A stretch of DNA of 24,565 nucleotides from Acidobacteriota bacterium (GTDB taxonomy: Bacteria > Acidobacteriota > Terriglobia > UBA7540): assembly GCA_003165615.1 (NCBI GenBank), contig PLWR01000233.1, positions 1-24,565 on the forward strand, in the 5' to 3' direction. The position numbers and the translations under genes are program-made. Positions within the stretch are counted from its first letter, which is position 1; every line of letters starts with the position of its first letter. The notes beneath the pieces were generated by a model. It was not told the origin of the DNA. It saw only the letters and a program-made list of their open reading frames with translations, and did no database searches. Shown here one piece after another: positions 1-9,859 of this stretch.

Positions 1-75
1 CATCACCTTTGGGGCTAGCCGGAATTTCGCAGCCTCATCAGCGGCGCCCAGCAAAACACAGAATAGAGTTTTCAT
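1..75 (-). CDS. N-terminus of an unidentified protein (clipped by window edge)
   Basis: Only the first 25 codons are present, reading leftwards off the window. The start ATG (complement of 73-75) is preceded by a strong Shine-Dalgarno AAGGAG (complement of 84-89) at 8-nt spacing, which is the main support for a real gene. The peptide begins MKTLFCVLLGAADEAAKF. It has a short hydrophobic stretch but no clear signal-peptide cleavage site, and I do not recognise the family. It is divergent from the glycosidase gene that starts at 798. Confidence 0.55.
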   Translation of the reverse strand, partial: MKTLFCVLLGAADEAAKFRLAPKVM

Positions 76-797
76 GGGAAGCTCTCCTTGGGGTCGTAGT
101 CAAGACGGGTTCTGCCGCTTCTCATTTCAGCTGATCCCCTTTCATTACTGCCAGCCGCCGAATTCCCAGATTCCTTTCAACTTTCCCCGAAAAAACCGCG
201 CCGTCCACTGTATATCATAAAGGGGGAACCCCTCTCCGGCATCAAGCCCCCCATCCTGCTGAGAAACATACATGTTTGTCACGATACTCGGGTGCATTGC
301 CGAACTCGAACGCTCGCTGATTATCGAGCGAATTAAAGCCGGAATGCCTACCCTATAGAAACAGAAACCCAATCGACATCAAAGAGCTGTGTGTCGCCAA
401 AACGCGTCTGCCGCAGGCTGAACCGATCTTTCCCAATCTTCAGTTACGAAAGAACCTCCTGACCGGTAATAACATGCAGTGAAAAGAGCGAATGGATTCT
501 TCTGCAACCTCATGAAGGTATTTCCCGAGTGTGCCGACCAACCCTCCGCAATCGACTCAAGGAATGCGTGCGCGGCGCGAAGCTGTTCGAGATCACCCTG
601 CGTGTATGGCGGAAAACAGGCGTGCGCGAACTCCGACGCGTGTTAGACTCACACCCATGAGCGAGAACCATCCGACCCACCGTGAAGCTCTACTGAGGCT
701 GGGTGCCGCACCTTTGCTCGGCTGGCAACGGAAAAACCAGGAGAAACACACTATGCCAACCCCTAGCCTGCACCCGGCCCAATCTCCAAGGAGGTTA
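76..797. other. Intergenic stretch between divergent genes
   Basis: This 720-bp stretch lies between the clipped leftward gene and the glycosidase gene. A 75-codon leftward frame at 145-372 has no ribosome binding site and no recognisable family, so I do not call it. From about 531 the glycosidase frame is already open. Within it, TAGACT (644-649) resembles a -10 box placed seven bases before an in-frame ATG at 657. No good -35 box is seen. Nothing else is recognised here. Confidence 0.5.
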
Positions 798-3377
798 ATG
801 AGTCGTTTGGCTTTCCTTCTGTTATTGGTGAGTGTTCCGGGAAGCTTGGCAGCTCAAGGCGTGCCGAAGTTCGACCTGACCGAGGGGCCTCTTGAACTGA
901 GCGGGCCCGCAAATCCCTGGCGATTCGTTCATGCCGTCGGAGAGAAGTGCGGTCTTTGGGGTTTTGAGAATGGCAAGCTCGAAGGGTGGGTTTATCCGCT
1001 CAAGATCTTCCACGACTTCCAGCTCGATTTCATGTTGGAGGGATACCCCCGAGTCTATCATGGCTCTGAAATCGTCCGCAGCGTGCGCGTCTTTCCGCAC
1101 ATGGTCCAACTGCAATACTCCACCGAACGGTTCACTGTAACTGAAACCCTGTTTGCGCCCCGCGAAGAGCCAGGATTTGTGATTCTCCTCAATGTCAAAG
1201 CCCCTGCGGCGCTGCGAGTGTATGTTCACTTCGAACCCGACCTGAACCTCATGTGGCCGGGGGGGATCGGTGGCCAGTTCTCTAAATGGGATGAGAAAGG
1301 AAAGTGGGTGACAATCGGCGAACCCACGAATCGCTTTACCGCCTTGATCGGCTCACCTCTGGCAATCAGCGCCACTGCCGTGGGGTACCACGCTTACCTC
1401 TCCAATGAGCAGCCCGATGAAGGCATGGAATTGCGCATCACAACCGAGCAAGCGAATCGCACTTACCTTCCGATCGTGGTTGCCGGGGGAATCCAGGGCA
1501 CCTATGACGCTGCGGTCACTTACCAGAGACTTCTGAACAACCTGCCGGTGCTTTACTCGCAAAGCCTTCGTCACTATGCCGACCTCGACGCGCAAGGAAC
1601 CCAATTCCTAACGCCGGACCCCCAGGTCAATGAAGCTCTGCGATGGTCGCGGATTTCCCTCGACCAACTCAAGGTCTGCAATCCCTACGTGGGATGCAGT
1701 TATGTTTCCGGCTACGGCTCGTCGGGAACCGGCACGCGACCGATGTATGCATGGTTTTTCGACGAACCCACGATGACTTCCCCGGCCTATTTGGAGTACG
1801 GCGGAGCAGAAAGCTTGAAAGAAGCCCTGCGATTCATGCAAAAGTATCAACGCGCCGACGGCAAGATTCCTCATGAAGTGTCGCAAAGCGCCGGACTGAT
1901 TAACTGGTTCAAGGATTATCCCTACGCCTACATTCACCCTGATTCGCCGATCGAGTATCTGATCGCGATGGGCAATTTCTTGCGCTTCACCGGCGACCGG
2001 GAGTTCGTCAAGGAGAGCTGGCCATCGATACAAAAGGCCTATGGCTATTGTGTTTCACTTCTTGACCCTGGTGATGGCCTCCCCGGCATTCCGAAAGGTG
2101 AATGGGGTTCCACCGAGGTCTCCGACTTCACGAAAGATTCGGCGATGGCGGGCGAATGGATCGCCGGGCTCCGCGCGATGGGCAAGATCAGTGAATCATT
2201 AGGGGAAAAAGGCCTGGAAAGGGAATGTGAGGAGCGCCAGCGCCAGGCAGAACAATCGCTCGAACGGGAGTTTTGGGACCCGCAGACGAATTACTATGAT
2301 TACGGCCTGGACACGGCCGGCAAACACCTCACGTATATCAGTCCGGCGATAGGGTACAGCGCCTCGCTGGGGGTTCTCCCTGATGATCACGCACGGGTGG
2401 TGATCGAGCGTTTGAGCACCGCCGCTTTGCTGTCGGATTGGGGGCAGCGCGAGTTGTCGCTGGACGATCCTGATTACCGGGAGGGGTCTTATCATGTCGG
2501 CTCGGTATGGCCATACTTCTCGGCCGCTCCTATGCTTGGCCAGTTTCGGTACCACAACGCCGTACAGGGCTTCTGCACGTGGATGTCAATGATGGGGCTG
2601 CGGGGTTTTAGCGCGCGGGGCGCCATGCCCGAGGTTCTAACCGGGAGATTTTTCCGCCTGCTCGACAATGCCGTGCCGCACCAGATGTTTTCCGAACTGA
2701 CGGCCATTCCCGGCTTCATCAGCGGCGTCCTTGGTCTCACTCTGGATGTGCCCGAGCGTGCGTTGACTATCGAGCCCCATCTACCCCCCGATTGGCCGTC
2801 AGTTGCAGTCCATCAGTTCCCATTTGGTCAGGAGAAGCTGAGTCTGGAACTCCGGCAGCAACCTGGCGTGCTTACGGCGGCGGTGGAATTCAGCGGTTCA
2901 CAGCCGACCAAGGTTACGTTCGCGCCGGGGCTGCCCGCAGGCTCGACAATCCTCTCGGTCCTGCATGACGGGAAGCCGGTTCCCTTCCAAGTTGAGAATT
3001 TTGATAGCGATGTTCATGCGGGCGCCACCGTTACGGTCGCGCATAAGAGTACGCTGGAAGTCCGGTACTCACCAGGCGTGGCCGCAAGAATAGAGTGGCA
3101 GCAGCTGCTCGAAGGAGATACCAGCCGCAACTTGCGAGTTCTCCATACTGCTTTTCATGAAGGCGACCTGCAAATGATGGTGGAAGGACTCCCGGGGCGA
3201 GAGTACCGAGTGCAACTGTTCACACCGTGGAGAGTGAATCCACTGCAAGGAGCGCGCGCACTCGAAACGACGGGGAATGTGAAGACCCTTGTACTTGTCT
3301 CGCCACCCGAAGCAGAGAAGGCCTCCGACAATACCGGGTACACGCGCTGGATGGTTCACGTGCAGCTACAAAAGTAA
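798..3377 (+). CDS. Secreted six-hairpin (alpha/alpha)6 glycosidase-like protein
   Basis: I choose the ATG at 798 (859 aa) because AAGGAGG lies at 788-794 and the protein then opens with a typical Sec signal peptide (MSRLAFLLLLVSVPGSLAAQ). The frame stays open upstream to 531, with alternative ATGs at 657 and 753. Residues about 20-270 look like a beta-sandwich domain. The central part has the helical pattern of (alpha/alpha)6 glycosidases, with aromatic and acidic motifs such as WGSTEVSDFTKDSAMAGEW, VGSVWPYFSAAPMLG and MPEVLTGRFF. The last resembles the glycogen-debranching/GH78/GH63 clan, where Glu or Asp residues in such loops are catalytic. The tail (GLTLDVPERALTIEPHLPPD) matches the C-terminal beta domain common in that clan. 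It probably acts in the periplasm or outside the cell. The exact GH family and substrate are not assignable. It converges with the GH38-like gene. Confidence 0.75.
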   Translation: MSRLAFLLLLVSVPGSLAAQGVPKFDLTEGPLELSGPANPWRFVHAVGEKCGLWGFENGKLEGWVYPLKIFHDFQLDFMLEGYPRVYHGSEIVRSVRVFPHMVQLQYSTERFTVTETLFAPREEPGFVILLNVKAPAALRVYVHFEPDLNLMWPGGIGGQFSKWDEKGKWVTIGEPTNRFTALIGSPLAISATAVGYHAYLSNEQPDEGMELRITTEQANRTYLPIVVAGGIQGTYDAAVTYQRLLNNLPVLYSQSLRHYADLDAQGTQFLTPDPQVNEALRWSRISLDQLKVCNPYVGCSYVSGYGSSGTGTRPMYAWFFDEPTMTSPAYLEYGGAESLKEALRFMQKYQRADGKIPHEVSQSAGLINWFKDYPYAYIHPDSPIEYLIAMGNFLRFTGDREFVKESWPSIQKAYGYCVSLLDPGDGLPGIPKGEWGSTEVSDFTKDSAMAGEWIAGLRAMGKISESLGEKGLERECEERQRQAEQSLEREFWDPQTNYYDYGLDTAGKHLTYISPAIGYSASLGVLPDDHARVVIERLSTAALLSDWGQRELSLDDPDYREGSYHVGSVWPYFSAAPMLGQFRYHNAVQGFCTWMSMMGLRGFSARGAMPEVLTGRFFRLLDNAVPHQMFSELTAIPGFISGVLGLTLDVPERALTIEPHLPPDWPSVAVHQFPFGQEKLSLELRQQPGVLTAAVEFSGSQPTKVTFAPGLPAGSTILSVLHDGKPVPFQVENFDSDVHAGATVTVAHKSTLEVRYSPGVAARIEWQQLLEGDTSRNLRVLHTAFHEGDLQMMVEGLPGREYRVQLFTPWRVNPLQGARALETTGNVKTLVLVSPPEAEKASDNTGYTRWMVHVQLQK

Positions 3378-3433
3378 CCCGATGGCAGTCACCTTTCCCC
3401 GTCAACGTTCCAACCTGCTGTAATCCTTCATTC

Positions 3434-3477
3434 GATTGGTGGCTTTTGCCCCGAAGTCAATCAGGCATTCACCAATC
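3434..3477. terminator. Weak inverted repeat between convergent genes
   Basis: GATTGGTG (3434-3441) and CACCAATC (3470-3477) are perfect 8-bp complements separated by 28 nt. They lie in the 127-bp gap between the ends of two convergent glycosidase genes, where a bidirectional terminator is expected. The long loop and the absence of a T-tract make this a weak call. Confidence 0.25.
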
Positions 3478-3504
3478 CCGGCGTACGGTCCGAGCGCAGA
3501 TCTG

Positions 3505-6500
3505 CTAAAAGCCCACTTTGACCGTGACGATTTCCCATGGCTTGACCGGTAAGCTCAGCCCACCGTCCGGGCCAATAGGCAACGATTCCTCGTTATCTTC
3601 GATGAGGTTCGTTCTTCGCGCCTGCATCGCGGGTTTTGAGAAACGAAGCTGGGCCTCGCATTCATGCCCTTCTGCCTCATAAAATCTGACGACAACCTGG
3701 TTATCATCTTCACTCTTCTTGAGAGCGGTCAGGACCAGGTTCAGTGGCATTAATTCGAATAAGCTGGGCGAGGCAGGCTGTTCACCGGCGGCTGTTCCTG
3801 CGGGGGAGCCGGCAAAAACGAGCAGGGGGTAGTTAAAACCGATGGCCTCGCGATAGCGGGCCCGCCAGTCGTTTTCGTGAGGCAAGAGTGACGTCCGGTA
3901 CGCGTGGGTGCCTTTTTGGGTGAACCAATTCTCCGGATTCCACGATTGACTCTTGCGTGTCGATAGCAATACGTGTTGCAACAAAGGGTATGAAACCGGC
4001 CGGTCCGTTTCGTCCCGGAACAGGTGTACGGTCATATCGGACGCCGATAAACAACCTCGGCCCAAATAGTGATCGTCCGATGCGTCAATCCAGTTGATGG
4101 CCTCGCGGAACGGCAAAGCCCGCTCGGCGCCGTAAGGATTTTGCTGGAAGTTGCGGGAGGTGTCTTCGGGCAAGAGGGCGAAATCCAATTCATCCTCCCC
4201 AAGTTGAACCTTGCCAAAGGGGACCTCGTAGGTGATGTTGGAATCACGCAGGTTGATCGGAAATACCACCCGGAGCTCTTCTTCCTTGTGCCCGTCCCAT
4301 TCCCCCACTTCGATGGCAACATCGACACGTGGCAACCGGTCATAAAGGTGAACGGTTTCCCATAGAGTGAAGTGCGCAAACTTCGCTTCCCGAATTGCCG
4401 TGGTTCGAACGGCTGTCCGGGAGAGTCTTTTGAACGGGAAAGGATGGTTGCTGGTTTTATCAAAATCCTTGGTGGTGACAGTTTCTGGATCGTCCCATGC
4501 GTATCCCGGCGCGGTGAGCTGGATGACCTCTCCTCCGCAGAATTTCTCCGTATTGAGGACTTCCCAATTCAGGCGTTTGTCGAGCAGGCTCTTGATGCCG
4601 CCCGCCCCGAAAGTCACTTTGAAAAAGCTGTTCTCAAGCACGTTGCCTTTGACCGGGCTGGCGCTTTCCGATGTGCCCGCAGGCTCCACATAGTACGTGC
4701 GATAACCGATGGACGGAACCTGTTCCGCCACAAACATCAACTGTTGGCCACCTCTGCTGCCATCGCTCGGAATGATTTCGAAGGGCACGCCTTTCCCTTC
4801 CGTGTCGCGCACGGTAAACCGTTGCCACGACGGAGGCAGGGTGAGCGGAACCTGGGCAACGTCAGATCGCGCCCATGTGAGCGGATTGAAGACGACGAGA
4901 GGAATTCTGTTCGGAGAAGATTGAAGGTGTCCGTGAGTAAGCTTGTTCCCGGCTTTCACGAGTAATCGGTCAGCCATCTCCAGAGATTTTTCATAGGACG
5001 TGACGAAAATGGCGTCGGTTTCCAATCCCAGGTTTCCACCGAAGCCATGATCCGGCCAGCAGTTGGTCATCCAGGCGTCAGTGAACTCCTTTTGCGGATA
5101 GTCTCCGAACCCCTGCATGACTCCCAGTGCCGCGTAAATTCGTTCTGCCGAAAGCAGTCGATTGTGCGCCAGCCGTCCTGCCAGCAGACCCTCACGGTGT
5201 CCGGGCTCATCGTAATAGGCCCAGTTCAGGGGCCAGTCTCCCTTGAGCGTCGTGAGGTTGAGCGCAAGAGGTGTGAATTCATCGAAAAACTTCTCCAGGC
5301 AGGTGAACTCGATCCTCGGAGGATGAATCTGGTGCGCCGGGTCGGAGGCAAAATGCCGGTTCCAGCTTTCGGTGAATCTTGCCGTCGCTGCGTTTTGCTC
5401 CTGAACGTACGGTGGTAAATTCGGTTGAGGAATGAAATAGTCAAACCAGTAGTCATAGATGAAATCCCGGGGCAGTTCGCTGGCGGCATAATAGGATTCG
5501 CGTTGCTCCGCGTATTTCAGCCACCCCTCTTGGCCCTTAGGATCGAGAGGATCAAGCAGCGGCGTGGCAGTTAACCCATAGGTGAAAACGGTCGAGCCGT
5601 CGGGGGCTGCCCATCGATAAAAACCAAAGGGCATGCGGCCCTGGATCAGATACTTGATCCCAGCCTTGCGCAGGATTTGCGGCATCTGGAGAGTGAGCGA
5701 AGGCGGGTCCGTTTTGTAATAGATCTGTGAGTCGACGCCGGGGAAATTCTCGCGAAGCCAGCGCCTGCCGTAATAGAACTGCCGCACCAGCTTCTCAGGG
5801 CCAACATGAACTTCCAGGCATTGAACGTAGCTAGCACCCCACGCAAAGCGGCCCTGACGCATCATCTGGTGCATCTCCTCGCGCCTTTCGGGGTGCCGCT
5901 CCAGGAATTCCATCAAGTAGACGGTCGATTCCATGGAATAACGAAAGTCAGGGTATTGCTCCAACAAATTAAGTGCCGGCAGAATGATCTTCTCGGAGCG
6001 GAAGTCCGCCGTTTTGGCTTGCGTATTCAGCCACCCCAGATCGTTGTGACAGGTGCAATGAATCGAGAACTTTCCGCCACTAAAATACGAGTGGTATGCG
6101 GGCACTTTTAGCGGCTGCCTTGCGCCGAATTCAGCACGGTCGAGCTCAATCTTGAATTCCAACACGGCATCTTCGTAAGGAGCCGGGATCCAGACGGGTT
6201 GATGGCTTACCGAGCGTGCCGGAATGGGCGAAAGGGCGATTTCCTTAAGCTTGGTGCGATCTTGGGTAATGGTCAATCGGGCGTCGATGATCTCTTTGCC
6301 GGGATTGACGATCTCGATGCTCGCCGCTTGTTCCGGCTTCCCGTCGCGTACGTCGTACAAGGCATGAACATCCACCGCAAAGCCTGAAATATGGGCTTGC
6401 GGGAAGACCTTGAGCTTGGCAATACCCGTCTCCAGGGCGTTCGGCTTGCTCCACACATCCTCCACAGCAATGCGGATCGAAGCTGTCTGGTGTTGTTTCT

Positions 6501-6996
6501 CAAATTGGATAATCTGGAAGAAAGGGAGAGGTCGCAGTTCCGCTGCGGCGGTTGATCCATCTGCCAGGGTGCAACGGATACGCCGCGGGGGCGCATAATA
6601 AGCGGCCCGTGAGTAAGTATCGAGATAGGGATCGGAGCCGGCGACATCACGCGGAAGAGGCTGGCCCAAGATCCACAGCTCGCTCACAGGGTGGGATGTT
6701 GGGAAGGCGATTTCCAGCCAGGCGCCGGACATCTGTTCGTTACTCTCCCAGCCAATGTGCACATCGGGCTCGAAGACATTTGCCGGCTGATAACCCCACG
6801 GAGGATCGATGCAGTATGACGAAGCCTTGGCCTGAGGTTTGAAACTTCTCTGCGCCCAGTTAGGGTTGGCGGGTTCTCCAGGTGGATGATCTGCAGCTTG
6901 CAGGCGGGTAGCCCACGCTAAAGGGGAGAATAGGCCGGCTCCTCCGTACGACAACCCCAGGGAACCAGCGCTCTTGAGAAAGTTTCTTCGATCCAT
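3505..6996 (-). CDS. Tat-exported GH38 alpha-mannosidase-like glycosidase
   Basis: The protein is 1163 aa, near the usual size of large GH38 enzymes. The start ATG has GGAGGA (complement of 7004-7009) seven bases upstream. Residues 1-34 form a twin-arginine signal (DRRNFLKSAGSLG), so the folded enzyme, probably zinc-loaded, would be exported. Residues about 50-200 look like a discoidin/F5-8-type beta domain (WLEIAFPTSHPVSELWILG). The GH38 core follows. HNDLGW at 317-322 matches the family HxD zinc motif (His317, Asp319). Asp430 in YKTDPPSLTLQMPQILRKAG sits where the family nucleophile lies, in the strand leading to the conserved PQILKKAG segment. Known GH38 members cleave alpha-mannosides with retention, but sequence alone does not fix this substrate. 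It is the last gene of a leftward series; a broken paralogue lies just upstream. Confidence 0.85.
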   Translation of the reverse strand: MDRRNFLKSAGSLGLSYGGAGLFSPLAWATRLQAADHPPGEPANPNWAQRSFKPQAKASSYCIDPPWGYQPANVFEPDVHIGWESNEQMSGAWLEIAFPTSHPVSELWILGQPLPRDVAGSDPYLDTYSRAAYYAPPRRIRCTLADGSTAAAELRPLPFFQIIQFEKQHQTASIRIAVEDVWSKPNALETGIAKLKVFPQAHISGFAVDVHALYDVRDGKPEQAASIEIVNPGKEIIDARLTITQDRTKLKEIALSPIPARSVSHQPVWIPAPYEDAVLEFKIELDRAEFGARQPLKVPAYHSYFSGGKFSIHCTCHNDLGWLNTQAKTADFRSEKIILPALNLLEQYPDFRYSMESTVYLMEFLERHPERREEMHQMMRQGRFAWGASYVQCLEVHVGPEKLVRQFYYGRRWLRENFPGVDSQIYYKTDPPSLTLQMPQILRKAGIKYLIQGRMPFGFYRWAAPDGSTVFTYGLTATPLLDPLDPKGQEGWLKYAEQRESYYAASELPRDFIYDYWFDYFIPQPNLPPYVQEQNAATARFTESWNRHFASDPAHQIHPPRIEFTCLEKFFDEFTPLALNLTTLKGDWPLNWAYYDEPGHREGLLAGRLAHNRLLSAERIYAALGVMQGFGDYPQKEFTDAWMTNCWPDHGFGGNLGLETDAIFVTSYEKSLEMADRLLVKAGNKLTHGHLQSSPNRIPLVVFNPLTWARSDVAQVPLTLPPSWQRFTVRDTEGKGVPFEIIPSDGSRGGQQLMFVAEQVPSIGYRTYYVEPAGTSESASPVKGNVLENSFFKVTFGAGGIKSLLDKRLNWEVLNTEKFCGGEVIQLTAPGYAWDDPETVTTKDFDKTSNHPFPFKRLSRTAVRTTAIREAKFAHFTLWETVHLYDRLPRVDVAIEVGEWDGHKEEELRVVFPINLRDSNITYEVPFGKVQLGEDELDFALLPEDTSRNFQQNPYGAERALPFREAINWIDASDDHYLGRGCLSASDMTVHLFRDETDRPVSYPLLQHVLLSTRKSQSWNPENWFTQKGTHAYRTSLLPHENDWRARYREAIGFNYPLLVFAGSPAGTAAGEQPASPSLFELMPLNLVLTALKKSEDDNQVVVRFYEAEGHECEAQLRFSKPAMQARRTNLIEDNEESLPIGPDGGLSLPVKPWEIVTVKVGF

Positions 6997-7161
6997 CTTC
7001 TAGTCCTCCGAGTGAATGTGTCCGGGCTCGACCGGCAGCGGGCGCACAAGCGCTATTTAGCCATCAAACTATACTCTCCATCGGGATATTTCGTATGGGG
7101 CTTGGCCAAATTTGGTTTTCCGAACCCGGCAATTTGAACAGTCGAGAGTTGGCAGGCGGTT

Positions 7162-7401
7162 CCGCAAAAGCTGGGGCATTTGCAGCGTCATGGAAGGCGG
7201 GTCGGATTTGAAGTAAACGTGCGTGTCAGCGCCCGGGAACTCTTTTCGCAGCCATCGTCTGCCGAAATAAAACTGCCGCGCCAGGTTCTTCGGACCCACG
7301 TGGCATTCCAGGCATTGGACGTAGCTTGAGCCCCACCCGAATCGTCTTTCCTTCATGCGGGTGTACATCTCTTCGCGGAACTGCGGCAAGAAGCGATATT
7401 C
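7162..7401 (-). pseudogene. Remnant of a second GH38-like gene
   Basis: The complement of about 7162-7401 encodes some 80 residues that align without gaps to residues about 365-443 of the intact GH38-like protein. Shared segments include SYVQCLE, VGP, ARQFYFGRRWLR for VRQFYYGRRWLR, and SDPPSMTLQMPQLLR for TDPPSLTLQMPQILR. The fragment keeps the nucleophile-region Asp, but an in-frame TGA lies just before it (complement of 7408-7410). The similarity stops abruptly at LLR, after which the frame drifts to an unrelated stop. The DNA is clearly diverged from the intact gene, so this is an old paralogue fragment rather than a recent duplication. It lies between two intact glycosidase genes. Confidence 0.8.
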
Positions 7402-7435
7402 TGGGCATCACCCTGGCGGCTTCGAGGGCCCCGTT

Positions 7436-9847
7436 TCAGGCTGACAGCCGGACTCGATACAAGGCGTGGTTTTTTGCTCGGAAGGCGGCCGTGCTACCGG
7501 TCGAGTTTACAGACACTTCGTGCCCGGTTTCGCCAACGACGCGAATACCTCCCGCTTTCTCTGCCATGGTCAGACTTGTCTGAAACTCACCTTCCGCCAC
7601 TTGGGTATATCGCAGGTCAAAGAGCCGCCCGCGAAAATGGAGGTTTCGAAGTAAGAAAGATTTTCCTTCGCCGCTGAGGTTATCAGGGATATTCGGGCCC
7701 AGTTCAAATTGCTCACCAGCGTTCCACTCTATTTCGCGAAAGCCGAAGAGGCTGCGAATGATGTGCGCAGGCAGAGTGGCGCCCCAACCATAGCCTTCTC
7801 CACCCGCGGCTCCTTTTTGCCCCCAGTATTCGCAACTCACACCCGGCCAGCCGAGCTTTTTCTCCGGATCGAGTTCGCGGCGGTCCATGGAGCGGTAAGC
7901 GCGGTCAACAAGCTCGTAGAGGACTTTCGCCAGCGGTTGGCGCTGGCCCGCTTTCCACATGGACTCCGCGTAAGGTTGAACCAGTGACGCCCACTCCAGC
8001 CAATAATCCTGCTGCGGAGTGTATTCCAGCAGCGCCGGCGTCATGGCTCGAATCTGCTCTGGGGTGGCGGCGCCACACATGATCGGAACCATCTGTGTTA
8101 TCTCTCGGTGGCCGGGTATCACGATGGGCTTTCCGGATCGGGCGTCCACATCATAGAACCAGGACTGATAGAAAAGCTGGCGGGTTTTGTCCGTGTATCG
8201 CGCCGCGAGTTCCTGCCAGCGGGCAATCTCGCCCTGATGGCCGAGAAGCTTCGCATAGGCCTCCATGGAGCGGGCCGCGTGCATCATGGCGGCCTGGAGT
8301 TCAGCGACACGGATGAAATCGATCAACTCCGCTCCCGTGGGCTGCTGAATCAGAAAGCGGCTCGAACCATCCATGCCGGATTCCCAACTGCACTTGGCGA
8401 CAATCCAGCCCTCGGAGTCTGTGCGGTGCTTCAGCGTCCAATCAAGGAATGCGGTCAAATAGGGATAGAGCTTGCCCACCCAGGCCTGGTCGCCGGTGCG
8501 AAGAAAGATGGATTCAATGCCATAGAACGGATAACACCATTGGATGGAGGTTCCACACTCGCTGCCATCAGCGGACACCATATTCATCGTCCCGTCTTCT
8601 CGCATGCACGGGACATTCGCTTCCACGGCATCCTGAAATTGACCGAGTAACACGGTCTTGGCGATATCAGGGTCGGCATAACCCAGCGTCCACATATCGA
8701 TGGAAGTCTCGCCCAGCACATTGCGCGGAGCCTGAATCTGCATGGCGTCCCAGGGATGCTTATAAACACCAATGGGCTTGCGCACCATCATGCGCAGCGT
8801 CTCAAAGTCATAAACCCAGGAGTTTTTCCAGTGCTCGGGAAAATCACCTTCCAGGCGGGGAGCTTGACCCCAGAACCGACCGTCTTCAGTAGCTTTCTCC
8901 GCGTGGACAGACTCTGCCCGGGACGCGGAGGCGCTCGCCTCCCGCTTGGCAAAGCGCTCATTCTCGGCACGACTGAGCAAAACCTTGCCGGTCCATTTCG
9001 CTCCCGGGGCAATGCTGGCGCGAAAACCCAACGCAGCGTTCAGGGGATCCGGAAAGTACGTTGTGGCCGCGAGCGTTGATGTCCCCTTGCCTGCCATCCA
9101 GTCCTTTAAGGCCGCATCCGTGGCCACCAGATGCGTCTCCACAGGATGATCCACCTTGAGAACGAACACCGGCCCGGCAGCAAACGACCTGAGGAGGGAG
9201 TGCTGATCATGCTCGTCGAAGGCGCCGGAGACTCCATCGCGCCCCCACCACGAGGATTCGCCCAGCTCCAATCGTTGCAGTGCAAAGGCGTGAACGTCCT
9301 GCGGAGTGTCCCCCGTGTTATGCAGGGACAGATGGCAGGTCAGAGTGTTCTCACCTACCAGGAAGAAGCTAGCGGAGATTGACAAGTTTGAGACGGCAAA
9401 ATCCAGCCGCAAGAGATTCTTGGAATGGTGCGAGGCACTGATCTTGCACCCGGCGGCGCGGAAGTCATTGTCTTCAAACAAGACGATGTCGCCAATCCGA
9501 AAGCCCAGGCGCAGGATGGAGCGATAAACAGAATTCTGCTTGTAGCTGAAGTATCCGCCCGGCCCGGCGGGGAAATACCAACCCATTCCCACCGGCGGAA
9601 CCGAGCGCACAACGCCGCTGGGATGGAGGTCCCAGGTGTGGTAAGGATTATCCAGGTAACCATATGGGGTGAAATTTCCAGGCGGAAATTGCCCGGCGCT
9701 CGCGGGGGAGACTTGCGGGTGCGCCATCGGCGCCGCTTGCCCGGAAGACGGTTTGGGCTCCTCTGCTTCTGCGCCGCCCCATGCCGCGGGAGCAAACACG
9801 CCCGCCATGCCGAGCTTCTTGGAAAACTCGCGTCGATTCATTGACAT
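7436..9847 (-). CDS. Tat-exported GH63/GH37-like (alpha/alpha)6 glycosidase
   Basis: I choose the ATG at 9845-9847 (803 aa) because it gives a twin-arginine signal (MSMNRREFSKKLGMAG). The longer frame to 9934 runs through a palindromic repeat and is unlikely to be translated. The ribosome site is only a weak G-rich run. Residues about 60-330 appear to be an N-terminal beta-sandwich. The (alpha/alpha)6 part begins near HWKNSWVYDFETLRMM. KCSWESGMDGSSRF matches the GH63/GH37 WESGxDxSPR signature, whose Asp is the usual general acid. A late GEGYGWGATLPAHIIRSLFG segment fits the end of the barrel. Known relatives act on glucosides, mannosylglycerate or trehalose; the substrate here is unknown. It lies downstream of the TonB receptor, separated by a hairpin and a palindrome, so it may be transcribed separately. 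Confidence 0.78.
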   Translation of the reverse strand: MSMNRREFSKKLGMAGVFAPAAWGGAEAEEPKPSSGQAAPMAHPQVSPASAGQFPPGNFTPYGYLDNPYHTWDLHPSGVVRSVPPVGMGWYFPAGPGGYFSYKQNSVYRSILRLGFRIGDIVLFEDNDFRAAGCKISASHHSKNLLRLDFAVSNLSISASFFLVGENTLTCHLSLHNTGDTPQDVHAFALQRLELGESSWWGRDGVSGAFDEHDQHSLLRSFAAGPVFVLKVDHPVETHLVATDAALKDWMAGKGTSTLAATTYFPDPLNAALGFRASIAPGAKWTGKVLLSRAENERFAKREASASASRAESVHAEKATEDGRFWGQAPRLEGDFPEHWKNSWVYDFETLRMMVRKPIGVYKHPWDAMQIQAPRNVLGETSIDMWTLGYADPDIAKTVLLGQFQDAVEANVPCMREDGTMNMVSADGSECGTSIQWCYPFYGIESIFLRTGDQAWVGKLYPYLTAFLDWTLKHRTDSEGWIVAKCSWESGMDGSSRFLIQQPTGAELIDFIRVAELQAAMMHAARSMEAYAKLLGHQGEIARWQELAARYTDKTRQLFYQSWFYDVDARSGKPIVIPGHREITQMVPIMCGAATPEQIRAMTPALLEYTPQQDYWLEWASLVQPYAESMWKAGQRQPLAKVLYELVDRAYRSMDRRELDPEKKLGWPGVSCEYWGQKGAAGGEGYGWGATLPAHIIRSLFGFREIEWNAGEQFELGPNIPDNLSGEGKSFLLRNLHFRGRLFDLRYTQVAEGEFQTSLTMAEKAGGIRVVGETGHEVSVNSTGSTAAFRAKNHALYRVRLSA

Positions 9848-9859
9848 TTGAAAGCCCCC

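Noticed and set aside
145..372. Leftward 75-codon frame containing RSIISER, resembling the RSLISER helix of serine recombinases
   Set aside because: Only seven residues are similar, the catalytic and hinge motifs are missing, and there is no ribosome site. Chance is the better explanation.
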